Of a stretch of DNA of 64,000 nt, positions 34,909 to 46,955 are shown one piece after another. The notes beneath the pieces are model-generated. The model did not search any database. It saw only the letters and a program-made list of their open reading frames with translations, and was not told the origin of the DNA. The stretch lies in contig NC_015259.1 of NCBI RefSeq assembly GCF_000192745.1, positions 1,689,001-1,753,000 of the forward strand, in the 5' to 3' direction. A program made the translations under genes and the position numbers. The stretch is from Polymorphum gilvum SL003B-26A1. Lineage in GTDB: Bacteria > Pseudomonadota > Alphaproteobacteria > Rhizobiales > Stappiaceae. Positions within the stretch are counted from its first letter, which is position 1, and every line of letters begins with the position of its first letter.

Positions 34909-35216
34909 TTCCCCTCGCATTGGCATTGGGCGCCGGGCGGAACGCTTCTGGAGCGATTCCGGAGCGGCAATCAGTTTCAGGTCAGGATGGCGTCTTTGTG
35001 GCGGGCGGGCAAGGCGTAGGAATGCCGACCGTAGGTCGGGGACATCCTTTGGCGTGCAAACCGGGTCCGGCCCGCGGCGAGAGACGCGGCGAGAGGCCAT
35101 TTGCCGCGAAAAAAGGGCTTGTAACGTCCTGGCTGGCATAGCAGGAATGCGCCTGCGCAGGATCGTGACGCCTGCACGGATCGTTGGGCATCGTGAAGCC
35201 AACACGGAGACGATGA
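34909..35216. other. Divergent intergenic region TPR / ppdK
   Basis: 308 bases with no gene I can support. It carries a small hairpin (CCGACC 35025-35030, GGTCGG 35034-35039), a short direct repeat GCGGCGAGAG near 35075-35095, and an A-rich run (GCGAAAAAAGGGCTTG) near 35105. It must hold both divergent promoters; none matches consensus well. Confidence 0.55.
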
Positions 35217-37880
<2,664 letters not shown>

Positions 37881-37904
37881 CGCGCGCCGGGGCAGTCTGC
37901 GGCG

Positions 37905-38855
37905 ATGGCGGCCGGTGCGGACGATGTTTCGAACAGCCTGAGAGGCGCCGGAAAGCTGGCGCTGTCGCGCGCCCTCTCGCGGGTCGAGGCCGAAGAAGGA
38001 TCAGCGGAGCTGGCCGACTTTCTCGATGCGGCCTGCCGGGCGGACGGCAGCCATGTGCTCGGCCTGACGGGACCGCCGGGCGTCGGCAAGTCGACGCTGA
38101 CCAACGCCCTGATACGGGCTTTCCGGGCGCGTGGCGAGACGGTCGGTGTCCTGGCGATCGATCCGTCGTCGCGGTTCTCCGGCGGCGCGCTGCTCGGTGA
38201 TCGGACGCGGCTGTCGACCGATCCCGATGACCAGGGCGTTTTCGTGCGTTCGATGGCGGCACGCGACCGTCTGGGTGGCCTGTCCGACCATGCCATTGCG
38301 GGGATCGCCATCCTACGCGCTGCGATGGACCGGGTGATCGTCGAGTCGGTGGGCATCGGCCAGTCGGAGGCGGATGTCGCCTTTGCGGTCGATACCGTCG
38401 TCTTGTGCATCCAGCCCGGCTCCGGCGACAGCCTGCAGTTCATGAAGGCCGGCGTCATGGAACTGCCCGACATCGTGGCGGTCACCAAGGGCGATATGGG
38501 CCAGGCCGCGCGCCGTGCTGTCTCGGATGTCGAAGGCGCCCTGTCGCTGGGCAGGGTCGCGACCGGCGGCTGGCCGGTGCCGGTGCTGCAACTTTCCGCG
38601 CGCGACGGTGTCGGCATCGGCGACCTGATCGAGAAGGTCGACGCGCACCGTGACTTCCTCGGCGAGGTCGGACGCCTTGCGCGCAAGCGCGCGGCGCAGC
38701 AGGCGCAATGGCTGCGCGACATGGTCCGCGTGCAATTCGGCAAGGCCGGCCTGCGCCTCGCCGAGGAGGAAGGCCTGCTGGCGGGGGGCAGCACCCCGTT
38801 CACGGCGCTGCGCCAGGTCTCGGACGAATTGAACCGACGCCTCGGGCTGGTCTAG
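37905..38855 (+). CDS. meaB: MeaB/ArgK-family G-protein chaperone
   Basis: 316 residues. The P-loop GPPGVGKS is at residues 56-63, followed by the ArgK/MeaB segments SRFSGGALLGDRTRL and VESVGIGQSEADVA. The nucleotide-specificity motif TKGD is near 197. MeaB loads and protects adenosylcobalamin in methylmalonyl-CoA mutase and related mutases. No mutase gene lies in the window, so the client is encoded elsewhere. It follows ppdK closely and may be co-transcribed with it. Confidence 0.93.
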   Translation: MAAGADDVSNSLRGAGKLALSRALSRVEAEEGSAELADFLDAACRADGSHVLGLTGPPGVGKSTLTNALIRAFRARGETVGVLAIDPSSRFSGGALLGDRTRLSTDPDDQGVFVRSMAARDRLGGLSDHAIAGIAILRAAMDRVIVESVGIGQSEADVAFAVDTVVLCIQPGSGDSLQFMKAGVMELPDIVAVTKGDMGQAARRAVSDVEGALSLGRVATGGWPVPVLQLSARDGVGIGDLIEKVDAHRDFLGEVGRLARKRAAQQAQWLRDMVRVQFGKAGLRLAEEEGLLAGGSTPFTALRQVSDELNRRLGLV

Positions 38856-38906
38856 ACTGGCCCCGCCTAGGTTCGGTCGGGGGCGAGGCGACGGAAGGTC
38901 TGCGAT

Positions 38907-39296
38907 ATGAACATCGGCGATGCGGCGCAGGAAACCGGCCTGCCGGCAAAGACGCTGCGCTACTACGAGGACATCGGGCTGGTCCGGCCCCTGCGCCAGG
39001 AGAATGGCTATCGGTACTACTCGGCCCGCGATGTCGACCGCCTGCGCTTCCTGAAGAGGGCGCGGGGGCTCGGGTTCTCGATCGAGGACTGCCGCAGCCT
39101 GCTGCAGTTCCAGGAGGATCCGACCCGGGCCAGTGCGGACGTCAAGCGGGTGGCGGAAGCCCATATTCGCACACTGGACAGCAAGATCGAGGAGCTGCTC
39201 GACCTGCGCCGGACGCTGGGTGACATGGTGGCCACCTGCCGGGGCGATGCCGATCCGGATTGCGCGATCCTGCAGGGGCTTGCCGCCGACGAATGA
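38907..39296 (+). CDS. cueR: Copper-responsive MerR-family regulator CueR
   Basis: 129 residues. The MerR HTH begins at residue 1 (MNIGDAAQETGLPAKTLRYYEDIGLV), followed by the dimerisation helix. The Cu(I)-binding loop has Cys111 and Cys119 separated by seven residues (CRGDADPDC), the CueR pattern that excludes divalent ions. CueR activates copper exporter genes with overlong promoter spacers. No copA or copper chaperone gene is adjacent, so its target is elsewhere. It ends 15 bases from the convergent GGDEF-EAL gene. Confidence 0.92.
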   Translation: MNIGDAAQETGLPAKTLRYYEDIGLVRPLRQENGYRYYSARDVDRLRFLKRARGLGFSIEDCRSLLQFQEDPTRASADVKRVAEAHIRTLDSKIEELLDLRRTLGDMVATCRGDADPDCAILQGLAADE

Positions 39297-39311
39297 GGCT
39301 GGCCCAGTCCG

Positions 39312-41570
39312 TCAGCTCGCCAGCCGGCTTCCCAATGACGTCGGCACGTCGAGACCGCGACCAAGAATGATCGGCTCGATCTCCTCGCCGGAACCCGGCC
39401 GGGCGATGTAGTAGCCCTGAAGCCGATCGCAGCCGATCGCCATCAGGAAACGTTCCTGCTCGGCCGTCTCGATGCCTTCGGCAACGACGGTCATGCCGAG
39501 CGCACTGCCGAGATCGACGATCGTGCGCAGGATCGCCCGTGCCTGTTCGCACTCGCCGACGTTCGAGACGAAATCCCGATCGATCTTGAGGATGTCGAAG
39601 GGAAACCGGCGCAGATAGCTCAGGCTGGAATACCCGGAACCGAAGTCGTCGAGCGCAATCCGCACACCCAGTTCCTTGAGCTGTCGCATGGCTGTCAGGA
39701 TGACCGAGTCCTTCCCGGCGAACACAGATTCCGTCACTTCGATCTCCAGCCGTGAGGGCGGCAGGTCGTAGGCTGCCAAGGTCGCGATGACGTGATCGAC
39801 GAAACGGGGATGGCGAAACTGGGTCGGGGAAATGTTGACCGAGATCGCCACGTCCGGCCAACGATGGGCATCCTGGCAGGCGCGCCGCAGAACCCATAGC
39901 CCCAGATCGTTGATCAGGCCGGTCTCCTCTGCGATCGGCACGAAGCTGGCCGGGTTGATCGGTCCGCGCTCGGGATGGGCCCAGCGCACGAGCGTCTCGA
40001 CCGCGACATACCGCCCGGTGATCCCGTCCACCTGAGGCTGATAGGCGACAGACAGGGCGTTCGTGTCGATTGCGTGCCGCAGTTCGCGGGCGATGTTGTC
40101 CCTCGTCCGGACGTCCTCCTCCATGACCGGATCGAAGAACGACCAGCGGCCTCGGCCGTTGGCCTTGGCGTCGTAGAGCGCGATGTCGGCCTTGCGCAGC
40201 AGTTCGCCGGATCCGAGCCCGTCCTGTGGGGCGACCGCCGCACCCATGGACATGCTGACGTAGAGCTCGGTCCCGGAGACCTTCACCGGGCGGACGAGTT
40301 CGTCCTGAATGCGGTCGAGCTGGCATTCGATCAGCTTGCGCGAGGCGCAGTCGCGCAGAATCAGGGCGAACTCGTCACCGGAAATGCGGGCGAGCATGCC
40401 GTTTGCGGGCACCACGCCACGCAGGCGCAGGGCGACGGCGCGGATCACCTCGTCGCCGGCGGCGTGACCGAGCGTGTCGTTGATGTCCTTGAAATGGTCG
40501 AGGTCGATGTAGACGGCGGCGATCAGGCCGCCTTGCTCCTTCCAGTCTGCGAGCGAGCGGGACAGCATGCGGGTGAAATAGACCCGGTTCGGCAGGCCGG
40601 ACAGGCTGTCGTGCTGGGCCGCATGGACGGCCTTGGCCTCGCTCGCCGCCAGCTTCCGCGTGGCGCTGCGGGCGTAACCCATCACCAGCGCCGTCAGCGT
40701 GCCGATCGCCAGCGCCAGCAGGACCAGGACCGGCAAGACGCGCGACAGCATGTCCGAGCCGGGCTTGCTGGATTGCCACGACAGCGTGACCACCGGCTGC
40801 CGGTTTGGACTTTTCAAGATAATGGTCGACAAGTCGAGGGCGTCGTCATGCTGGCGGCTCGGATGCAGGCCACTCAACCCAGCCATCTCCGCGAGCCGGT
40901 GCAGGATCTGGCGGTCGATGGGCACGAAACTGACCAGAACCGCCGGCGGATGGCGCTGGATGCCGATCGTGTGCAGGTCGGGAGAGATGGCGGTGGCGCT
41001 GAAAAAGTACGGCGAGCCGTCGATCAGCACCGCGCCGGTTTCGAAGATCGACTGGTTGTAGTCATTGAAGACCGGTTGAAACCGGAAGATCCCGGACGCG
41101 GTCCGGGTGAAACTGGTGATGAAGCGGGCGCGGACCCGGGCGAGCGGCATCCTGAGGTCCGAGAGCACCGATTGGTCAAGCCAATCCGTCGCTCCTGAAC
41201 GATCATGGCGGGCGATTACGGTGCGGTCTGGACCGAGGATGAAGCTCTTGGTGTGGCCGTAGCTCTGGTCAAGCCATTCCGCCACGTTGCGCTTAAGCCA
41301 GTCCGGATCCTGGGCAGTCGGGATGGTCCTGAAATAGGCCTCGTCCCAGACTGCAGCATCTTCCTGCTGCTTGGCGATCTGATCCAGCTTGAGATGAATC
41401 GCGCCCTCGATCAGGTTGCGCTCGCTCTGTTCGGCGGTGCGGTCGGTGAGACGCGACGACCAGAGCATGAGGGCGAACACGAACAAGATGGCGAACACCA
41501 CAATGCCAGTCACCGGGATGATGATGGCATCGGCAATCTTCCCACCTGTCGAGGTTTTTTTTGTATTCAT
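39312..41570 (-). CDS. Membrane CHASE4-GGDEF-EAL c-di-GMP enzyme
   Basis: 752 residues from ATG 41570. Order: transmembrane helix (about 15-40), periplasmic CHASE4-like sensor (about 45-265), second helix (about 275-295), GGDEF domain (about 310-470), EAL domain (about 480-740). The GGDEF signature reads SGDEF, which can still cyclise GTP. The EAL signature reads ETL, keeping the key Glu. The other phosphodiesterase motifs (EVTES, DDFGSGYSSL, KIDRDFV, VAEGIET, QGYYIARP) are intact, so hydrolysis of c-di-GMP is expected. The partner signal is unknown. The upstream intergenic stretch is AT-rich. It converges on cueR. Confidence 0.93.
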   Translation of the reverse strand: MNTKKTSTGGKIADAIIIPVTGIVVFAILFVFALMLWSSRLTDRTAEQSERNLIEGAIHLKLDQIAKQQEDAAVWDEAYFRTIPTAQDPDWLKRNVAEWLDQSYGHTKSFILGPDRTVIARHDRSGATDWLDQSVLSDLRMPLARVRARFITSFTRTASGIFRFQPVFNDYNQSIFETGAVLIDGSPYFFSATAISPDLHTIGIQRHPPAVLVSFVPIDRQILHRLAEMAGLSGLHPSRQHDDALDLSTIILKSPNRQPVVTLSWQSSKPGSDMLSRVLPVLVLLALAIGTLTALVMGYARSATRKLAASEAKAVHAAQHDSLSGLPNRVYFTRMLSRSLADWKEQGGLIAAVYIDLDHFKDINDTLGHAAGDEVIRAVALRLRGVVPANGMLARISGDEFALILRDCASRKLIECQLDRIQDELVRPVKVSGTELYVSMSMGAAVAPQDGLGSGELLRKADIALYDAKANGRGRWSFFDPVMEEDVRTRDNIARELRHAIDTNALSVAYQPQVDGITGRYVAVETLVRWAHPERGPINPASFVPIAEETGLINDLGLWVLRRACQDAHRWPDVAISVNISPTQFRHPRFVDHVIATLAAYDLPPSRLEIEVTESVFAGKDSVILTAMRQLKELGVRIALDDFGSGYSSLSYLRRFPFDILKIDRDFVSNVGECEQARAILRTIVDLGSALGMTVVAEGIETAEQERFLMAIGCDRLQGYYIARPGSGEEIEPIILGRGLDVPTSLGSRLAS

Positions 41571-41799
41571 CAATACGCCGCCCGGATTCCCTTTCGGGCA
41601 CTATCAAAGAAGATGTGTTAAAGAATGGCCGATGCGCTTAGTTAAAAATGAATTTATTCATTCTTGCGGTAGGGTCAGACTTTGCGGTCGATCCTCATGA
41701 CTGTCCTCGCCTCCTTCTGGCGATTGCCTTGGGTTGCGCCTTCAGGCACTTGCCGCCATGCGATGGCTAGGAACATGGGGCGGCGCAAGGCAGGATGGT

Positions 41800-42510
41800 T
41801 CAGATCAGCTGCAGGCCGCGAAAGCTGACCTGACCTTCGCGTCCGACGATGATGTGGTCGTGGACCTCGATGCCGAGCGGTTTGGCGATATCGACGATCT
41901 GACGCGTCATCTGGATGTCGGCGCGCGAGGGCGTCGGGTCGCCGGAGGGGTGATTGTGCACCAGAATGACGGCGGTCGCGGAGAGTTCGAGCGCACGGCG
42001 GATCACCTCGCGCGGATAGACCGGCGTATGGTCGACCGTGCCGCGCTGCTGGACTTCGTCGGCGATCAGGCCGTTCCTCTTGTCGAGGAACAGGATCCGG
42101 AATTCCTCCCGCTCGGAATAGGCCATGGCCGCGTGAATATAGTCGTTGAGCTTCGACCATGAGGAGAGTTCGACGCGCTGCGGCACCTGGTTCCTGGCGA
42201 AGCGCTCGGCACAGGCCTGGGCGAGCTTGAGGTCGTCGGCCACCTGGTCGCCGATCCCCTTGACCTCCGCCAGCCGGGCGCGGGGAGCGGCGAGGACCTG
42301 GGCAAAGGATCCGAAGCGCGTGAGCAAGTCCTTGGCGATCGGCTTGGTGTCCTTGCGCGGGATCGAGCGGAAGAGGAGGAGTTCGAGCAGTTCGTAGTCG
42401 GCGAGGCCGTCGGCGCCGAGGGTGCGGAAGCGCTCGCGCAGGCGCTCGCGGTGCCCGTGGTAGTGCTTGAGGCCGGGTTTTTCCTTGAAGCCGTTTTCCT
42501 CGCTGCTCAC
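41800..42510 (-). CDS. radC: RadC family JAMM-domain protein
   Basis: 236 residues. An HhH-like helical N-terminus ([33 protein letters not shown]) is followed by a JAMM/MPN domain with the metal motif [11 protein letters not shown] (His185, His187, Asp198 region). GGAGG lies upstream. The historical DNA-repair role is disputed, and biochemical function is unsettled. It follows map by 20 bases as an operon, an order also common in Brucella and Rhizobium. Confidence 0.93.
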   Translation of the reverse strand: MSSEENGFKEKPGLKHYHGHRERLRERFRTLGADGLADYELLELLLFRSIPRKDTKPIAKDLLTRFGSFAQVLAAPRARLAEVKGIGDQVADDLKLAQACAERFARNQVPQRVELSSWSKLNDYIHAAMAYSEREEFRILFLDKRNGLIADEVQQRGTVDHTPVYPREVIRRALELSATAVILVHNHPSGDPTPSRADIQMTRQIVDIAKPLGIEVHDHIIVGREGQVSFRGLQLI

Positions 42511-42530
42511 AGGAAAGGCCTCCGACCGTC

Positions 42531-43361
42531 TTATTTTCCGTCGAAGCCGGGGCGATGCAGTCCGCCGGGCGACAGCGTAAAGATCTCGCAGCCATCTTCC
42601 GTTATGCCGACGGAATGTTCGAACTGGGCGGACAGGGAGCGGTCACGTGTGACCGCCGTCCAGCCGTCGCTGAGCACCTTCACCTGCGGCCGGCCGAGGT
42701 TCACCATCGGCTCGATGGTGAAGATCATGCCGGGTTTCAGCTCGACTCCCTCGCCGGGCCGGCCGTAGTGGAGGATGTTCGGGGTGTCGTGGAACAGTCT
42801 GCCGACGCCGTGGCCGCAGAAGTCGCGCACCACGGAGCAGCGCTCCCTCTCAACGAAGGTCTGGATGGCGGCGCCGATGTCGCCCGTCGTGTTCCCGGGC
42901 CTGGCGGCCGCGATGCCGAGCATGAGGGATTCGTAGGTGACCTCGAGCAGGCGCTCGGCGGCGCGCTTGATGGCGCCGACCGGATACATGCGGCTGGAAT
43001 CGCCGTGCCAGCCGTCGACGATGAAGGTGACGTCGATGTTGACGATGTCGCCCTCGCGCAGCGGCTTGTCGTTGGGGATGCCGTGGCAGACGACGTGGTT
43101 GATCGACGTGCAACTGAACTTGGTGTAGCCGCGGTAATAGAGCGTCGCCGGCAGGGCGCCGTGGTCGAGGCAGAAACCGCGAACGAACTCGTCGATCTCC
43201 TGGGTCGTGACGCCCGGCCGCACGAGATCGACGAGGGCGTCCAGACAGACAGCCGTCAGTTGGCCGGCCCGCCGCATGCCGGCGAAATCCTCGGGCGTGT
43301 AAAGACGGATCTGTCCGGTGTTTTTCAGAGGCGCCGTCGCCGCGTCGATGTAGGTGACCAT
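42531..43361 (-). CDS. map: Methionine aminopeptidase, type I
   Basis: 276 residues from ATG 43361. The metal-binding set of type I enzymes is present: [17 protein letters not shown] (two Asp), [18 protein letters not shown] (His), FTIEPMV (Glu) and [10 protein letters not shown] (Glu). It removes the initiator Met from nascent proteins. The open frame extends 42 codons upstream with a basic, Arg/Ala-rich segment but with no good ribosome site, so the shorter start is used. It heads an operon with radC. A tRNA-Leu gene lies divergently upstream. Confidence 0.95.
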   Translation of the reverse strand: MVTYIDAATAPLKNTGQIRLYTPEDFAGMRRAGQLTAVCLDALVDLVRPGVTTQEIDEFVRGFCLDHGALPATLYYRGYTKFSCTSINHVVCHGIPNDKPLREGDIVNIDVTFIVDGWHGDSSRMYPVGAIKRAAERLLEVTYESLMLGIAAARPGNTTGDIGAAIQTFVERERCSVVRDFCGHGVGRLFHDTPNILHYGRPGEGVELKPGMIFTIEPMVNLGRPQVKVLSDGWTAVTRDRSLSAQFEHSVGITEDGCEIFTLSPGGLHRPGFDGK

Positions 43362-43660
43362 TCTGGACTTCGTTTCCGCTGCTTTTCGTGCCGTCGCGCG
43401 CGCCCTTTGCCGCGCCGCCATGATCGACGGGATCGTCGTTTGCCGCAATACCCTTGCGCCCGCCGGATTTCCAGAGGCGAAACGCATCCTCGGTTGCCTG
43501 TGACCGTCGCCGGTCGGTCCCGGCCATTATGGTGCGCAGCACACCGGATGGAAAGACGGACCGCGACCGGTCGGCAGAGAATGGCGGCGGGGTCTGCTTC
43601 CGCCCCGCGCAAGACGCTTGCGGTTCGCCACCGACGCCGCTAGGCAGGAAGCGCCTGCAC
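43362..43660. other. Intergenic region between map and tRNA-Leu
   Basis: 299 bases of divergent upstream sequence with no supported gene. Open frames here are GC-rich and lack ribosome sites. The map and tRNA promoters must both lie in it; no clear consensus boxes or strong hairpins are visible. Confidence 0.5.
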
Positions 43661-43745
43661 GCGGACGTGGCGAAACTGGTAGACGCAAGGGACTTAAAAT
43701 CCCTCGACTTCGGTCATGCGGGTTCGATCCCCGCCGTCCGCACCA
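43661..43745 (+). tRNA. tRNA-Leu (anticodon UAA)
   Basis: 85 bases with an encoded CCA end (43743-43745). Acceptor stem GCGGACG pairs with CGTCCGC (43735-43741). The anticodon stem AGGGA/TCCCT frames a CTTAAAA loop with anticodon TAA at 43695-43697. A long variable arm (CGACTTCGGTCA) marks class II, and the T arm GCGGGTTCGATCCCCGC is canonical. It decodes UUA/UUG leucine codons, rare in this GC-rich genome. Confidence 0.97.
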
Positions 43746-43925
43746 CATGTCCTAATGCCAGGAGCGGGGAGAGGCGGCGCCGGCGGACGGTTTACCGCCC
43801 AGGCGAAGTTCCGCCGCAATCCGCACTCGACAGGCGAGAGCGCCCGAGGCAATGTCCAGCGCTGGAAATGCCTCTGTCCGCCATGCCGGCGCGCAGCGGT
43901 TCGATTGTGGTGCGGGATACGGATC

Positions 43926-45371
43926 TTGATTTCATTACGCCCCGTCTTGAATGTGCTCGGGTTCCTGTATGTCGGCCTCGCCACCGCCATGCTGATTCCG
44001 GCCATCGTCGACGTCGCGGCCAAGAATCCCGACTGGCAGGCCTTCGTATTTTCCGCGCTGCTGACGGGCCTTGTCGGGATGCTGCTGTCGATCGCCGTCG
44101 GCGGCTCGCTGCACGAAGGACTGGACATGCGCCAGACCTTCATCCTGACGACCATGGCCTGGGTGACTCTGCCGGCGTTCGGCGCGCTGCCATTCCTGTG
44201 GCTCGGCGTCAGCTACGTGGATGCGGTGTTCGAAGCGGTGTCCGGCTTCACCACGACCGGGTCCACGATTCTGAGCGGACTTGATTCCCTGCCTCCCGGC
44301 CTGCTCGTCTGGCGCTCGCTCATGCAATGGGTCGGCGGTATCGGCATCGTCGTCATGGCCATCGTCCTTCTGCCCTTCCTGCGCATTGGCGGCATGCAGC
44401 TGTTCCAGACGGAAAGCTCCGATCGAAGCGAGAAGATCGTCGGTCGATCGGTCGAACTGATCCGGCTTCTCGGCCTTGTCTATCTGTTCCTGACCGCTCT
44501 GTGCGTCGTCGGGTTCCTTTTGAGCGGGATGGATCTGTTCGACGCTGTCAACCACGGGCTGACGACCATCGCCACGGGAGGCTATTCCACCCACGATGTC
44601 TCATTCGGCTTTTTCACCAATTCGGCGGCCGGCTGGGTCGCGGTTGTGTTCATGACTATCGGCGCACTGCCTTTCGTGCTTCTGATCCAGGCCTTGCGCG
44701 GCAAGCCGCTGCTTTTGTGGCGCGATCCCCAGGTGCGCACACTGCTCGCCTTTCTAGCGTTGGTCTCTCTCGGGCTGACCATCTATCTCGGGGTCAAGCT
44801 GGATTTTCCCCTCGACGAGGCCCTGCTGAAGGCAACGTTCAATGTTGTTTCCGTCGTCACGACGACGGGATTCGCCATGGGAGACTACAGCGAGTGGGGA
44901 GCTCCCGTTGTTGGCCTTGCGTTGCTGCTGACATTTGTCGGCGGCTGCACGGGGTCGACGTCGGGCGGCATCAAGGTTTTCCGGTTCCTGGTGTTCTTCG
45001 GAACCGTCCGGGCACACCTGCGGCGCATGGTGCGTCCGAACCGGGTGATGTCGGAAAAATACGGCGGTGCGCGTCTGACCCCGGAACTGTCGTTCTCGGT
45101 CCTCGCCTTCCTCGTCGTTTACCTGGGGTCGGTGGGCATCATCACGCTCCTGCTTTCGCTGTTCGACCTCGACCTCGTTACTGCGGTATCGGCGGCCGCG
45201 ACGGCGGTCGGCAACGTCGGTCCGGGCCTTGGCCCGATCATCGGGCCTGCGGGCAACTTCGCGTCGCTGCCGGACGGGGCGAAGTGGATCCTGTCGGCGG
45301 CGATGCTGCTCGGGCGCCTGGAACTGTTCACCGTGCTGGTGCTGCTGGATCCCGATTTCTGGTCGAAATGA
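43926..45371 (+). CDS. trkH: TrkH family potassium uptake protein
   Basis: 481 residues from TTG 43926, with GGGATACGGA upstream; the earlier frame through the tRNA region is not coding. There are about ten membrane helices in four pore-loop repeats with the selectivity-filter glycines: FTTTGST, TIATGGYST, VTTTGFA and TAVGNVGPGLGP. It is the membrane subunit of Trk-type K+ uptake; the NAD-binding partner TrkA is not in the window. It lies just downstream of tRNA-Leu and is followed by sfsA. Confidence 0.93.
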   Translation: MISLRPVLNVLGFLYVGLATAMLIPAIVDVAAKNPDWQAFVFSALLTGLVGMLLSIAVGGSLHEGLDMRQTFILTTMAWVTLPAFGALPFLWLGVSYVDAVFEAVSGFTTTGSTILSGLDSLPPGLLVWRSLMQWVGGIGIVVMAIVLLPFLRIGGMQLFQTESSDRSEKIVGRSVELIRLLGLVYLFLTALCVVGFLLSGMDLFDAVNHGLTTIATGGYSTHDVSFGFFTNSAAGWVAVVFMTIGALPFVLLIQALRGKPLLLWRDPQVRTLLAFLALVSLGLTIYLGVKLDFPLDEALLKATFNVVSVVTTTGFAMGDYSEWGAPVVGLALLLTFVGGCTGSTSGGIKVFRFLVFFGTVRAHLRRMVRPNRVMSEKYGGARLTPELSFSVLAFLVVYLGSVGIITLLLSLFDLDLVTAVSAAATAVGNVGPGLGPIIGPAGNFASLPDGAKWILSAAMLLGRLELFTVLVLLDPDFWSK

Positions 45372-45418
45372 GCCGCCGATCCCTTGCGGCGTCCGAACGG
45401 CGTGCATAAACAAGGCGC

Positions 45419-46123
45419 ATGGACTTCCCGGCTCCTCTCGTTTCCGCCCGCCTGGTCAGGCGCTACAAGCGGTTCCTCGCCGATGTCGTGCTCGACGCCA
45501 CGGGCGAGGAGGTCACCGTCCATTGCGCCAATCCCGGTTCGATGCTGGGTCTGCAGACGCCGGGTGCGCGGGTCTTCCTGTCGCTGTCGGACAATCCCAG
45601 CCGCAAGCTGAAGTATTCCTGGGAACTGATCGAAGCGGACGGCGCGCTGGTCGGTATCAACACCGCTCATCCCAATCGCCTGGTCGAGGAGGCGCTGGTC
45701 GCAGGTCGCGTTCCCGCCCTCGGCGGCTTCGCGGCGCTAAGGCGAGAGGTGAAATACGGCAGGAACTCGCGCGTGGACCTGCTGCTGGAAGCGGCCGACG
45801 GCGCGAAGACCTACGTCGAGGTCAAGAATGTTCACCTGATGCGTCGGCCGGGACTGGCCGAGTTCCCCGATTCGGTGACCGCGCGCGGCGCGAAGCATCT
45901 GGCCGAACTCGCCGACATGGTGCGCGACGGCCATCGGGCCGCGATGGTGTTCCTGGTCCAGAGGCCCGATTGTACGCGCATGACCCTGGCCCGCGACATC
46001 GATGGGGCCTATGGCGCTGCCTTCGACGCCGCACGGGCCGGCGGCGTCGAGGCCTATGCGGTGGGTTGCAGCGTCACGCCCCAAGGCATTACCGTCGATC
46101 GCAGAGTCGACCTGATCGACTGA
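45419..46123 (+). CDS. sfsA: SfsA family nuclease-like protein
   Basis: 234 residues. Begins [23 protein letters not shown], with the OB-like N-terminal domain, then the nuclease-like core [22 protein letters not shown], which carries the D-x-n-ExK pattern of PD-(D/E)XK enzymes, and the [13 protein letters not shown] motif. E. coli SfsA was named for sugar-fermentation stimulation. DNA-binding and nuclease activity is inferred for the family. In many Rhizobiales sfsA, map and radC are contiguous; here sfsA is separated from them by tRNA-Leu and trkH. Confidence 0.93.
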   Translation: MDFPAPLVSARLVRRYKRFLADVVLDATGEEVTVHCANPGSMLGLQTPGARVFLSLSDNPSRKLKYSWELIEADGALVGINTAHPNRLVEEALVAGRVPALGGFAALRREVKYGRNSRVDLLLEAADGAKTYVEVKNVHLMRRPGLAEFPDSVTARGAKHLAELADMVRDGHRAAMVFLVQRPDCTRMTLARDIDGAYGAAFDAARAGGVEAYAVGCSVTPQGITVDRRVDLID

Positions 46124-46169
46124 TCCGGCTGACCTGCGATCTCAGATCCTGCGATCGCGGTCAGGCGGT

Positions 46170-46865
46170 TCAGGCCTGCAGCACGACGATCCGTGTGCCG
46201 TTGGGCACGCGGTCGTGGAGGTCGATGACGTCCTGGTGCAGCAGGCGGACGCAGCCGGACGATACCGCCTTGCCGATCGACCAGAACTCCGACGTTCCGT
46301 GCAAGCGGTAGAGCGTGTCGCGGTTGCCTTCGAAGATATAGAGGGCGCGGGCGCCGAGCGGGTTGTCGAGGCCGGGCGGCATGCCGTTCCGATAGGGTTC
46401 GAGTTCGGGCTGGCGCGCGATCATCTCGGTCGGCGGCGTCCAGACCGGCCATTCGCGTTTGTAGGCGATGCGGGCGGTTCCGCCCCAGGCGAAGCCGTCG
46501 CGGCCGATGCCGACCCCGTAGCGCAACGCCTGGCCGCCCTCCATAGTCAGATAGAGGAAGCGGTGCGGCGTGTCGACGATGATCGTGCCGGTCGGTTCGG
46601 CGCTGTAGTAGGGCACGATCTGACGATAGTAACGCGGATCGATCTTGCGGAGATCGACGGCCGGAACGGGGAAGCGCTCCTCCGGCATGGCGCGGTACAT
46701 CTGCAGATACTCAGGAGCGATATGGAACCCGGCCGGCGAGCCGTAGTCGCTGCCCGGTCCTCTGGGCTGGGCGGGTGTGGGAATGGGTTGGTTGAAGCGC
46801 GAGGTGCAGCCTGCAGCGAGGGCAGCGGAGGCTGTGACCAGGAACTGGCGACGGGAGAGAGGCAT
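46170..46865 (-). CDS. L,D-transpeptidase, predicted Tat-exported lipoprotein
   Basis: 231 residues from ATG 46865. The signal region SRRQFLVTASAALAAGC combines a twin-arginine motif with a lipobox ending at Cys20, so export through Tat and lipid anchoring are both suggested. The YkuD domain (about 80-231) has HGTSEFWSIGKAVSSGCVRL, with the catalytic Cys near 209. PYYSAEPTGTIIVDTPHRFLYL is the usual first strand. This is an ErfK/YbiS-type enzyme for peptidoglycan cross-links or lipoprotein attachment. It is the second YkuD protein in the window and converges on sfsA. Confidence 0.92.
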   Translation of the reverse strand: MPLSRRQFLVTASAALAAGCTSRFNQPIPTPAQPRGPGSDYGSPAGFHIAPEYLQMYRAMPEERFPVPAVDLRKIDPRYYRQIVPYYSAEPTGTIIVDTPHRFLYLTMEGGQALRYGVGIGRDGFAWGGTARIAYKREWPVWTPPTEMIARQPELEPYRNGMPPGLDNPLGARALYIFEGNRDTLYRLHGTSEFWSIGKAVSSGCVRLLHQDVIDLHDRVPNGTRIVVLQA

Positions 46866-46955
46866 CGATCGACCTTGATACGGATCCGGAGGGGGGTACC
46901 GGCGCCCGCCGGGACGGCTGCCGGTCAAACTAACGAGAGAACGCTTGTGCGGGGC

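Noticed and set aside
41647-41662. Short AT hairpin AATGAA-TTTA-TTCATT between radC and the GGDEF-EAL gene
   Set aside because: Stem is only 6 AT pairs and there is no T-run; more likely part of an AT-rich promoter than a terminator.
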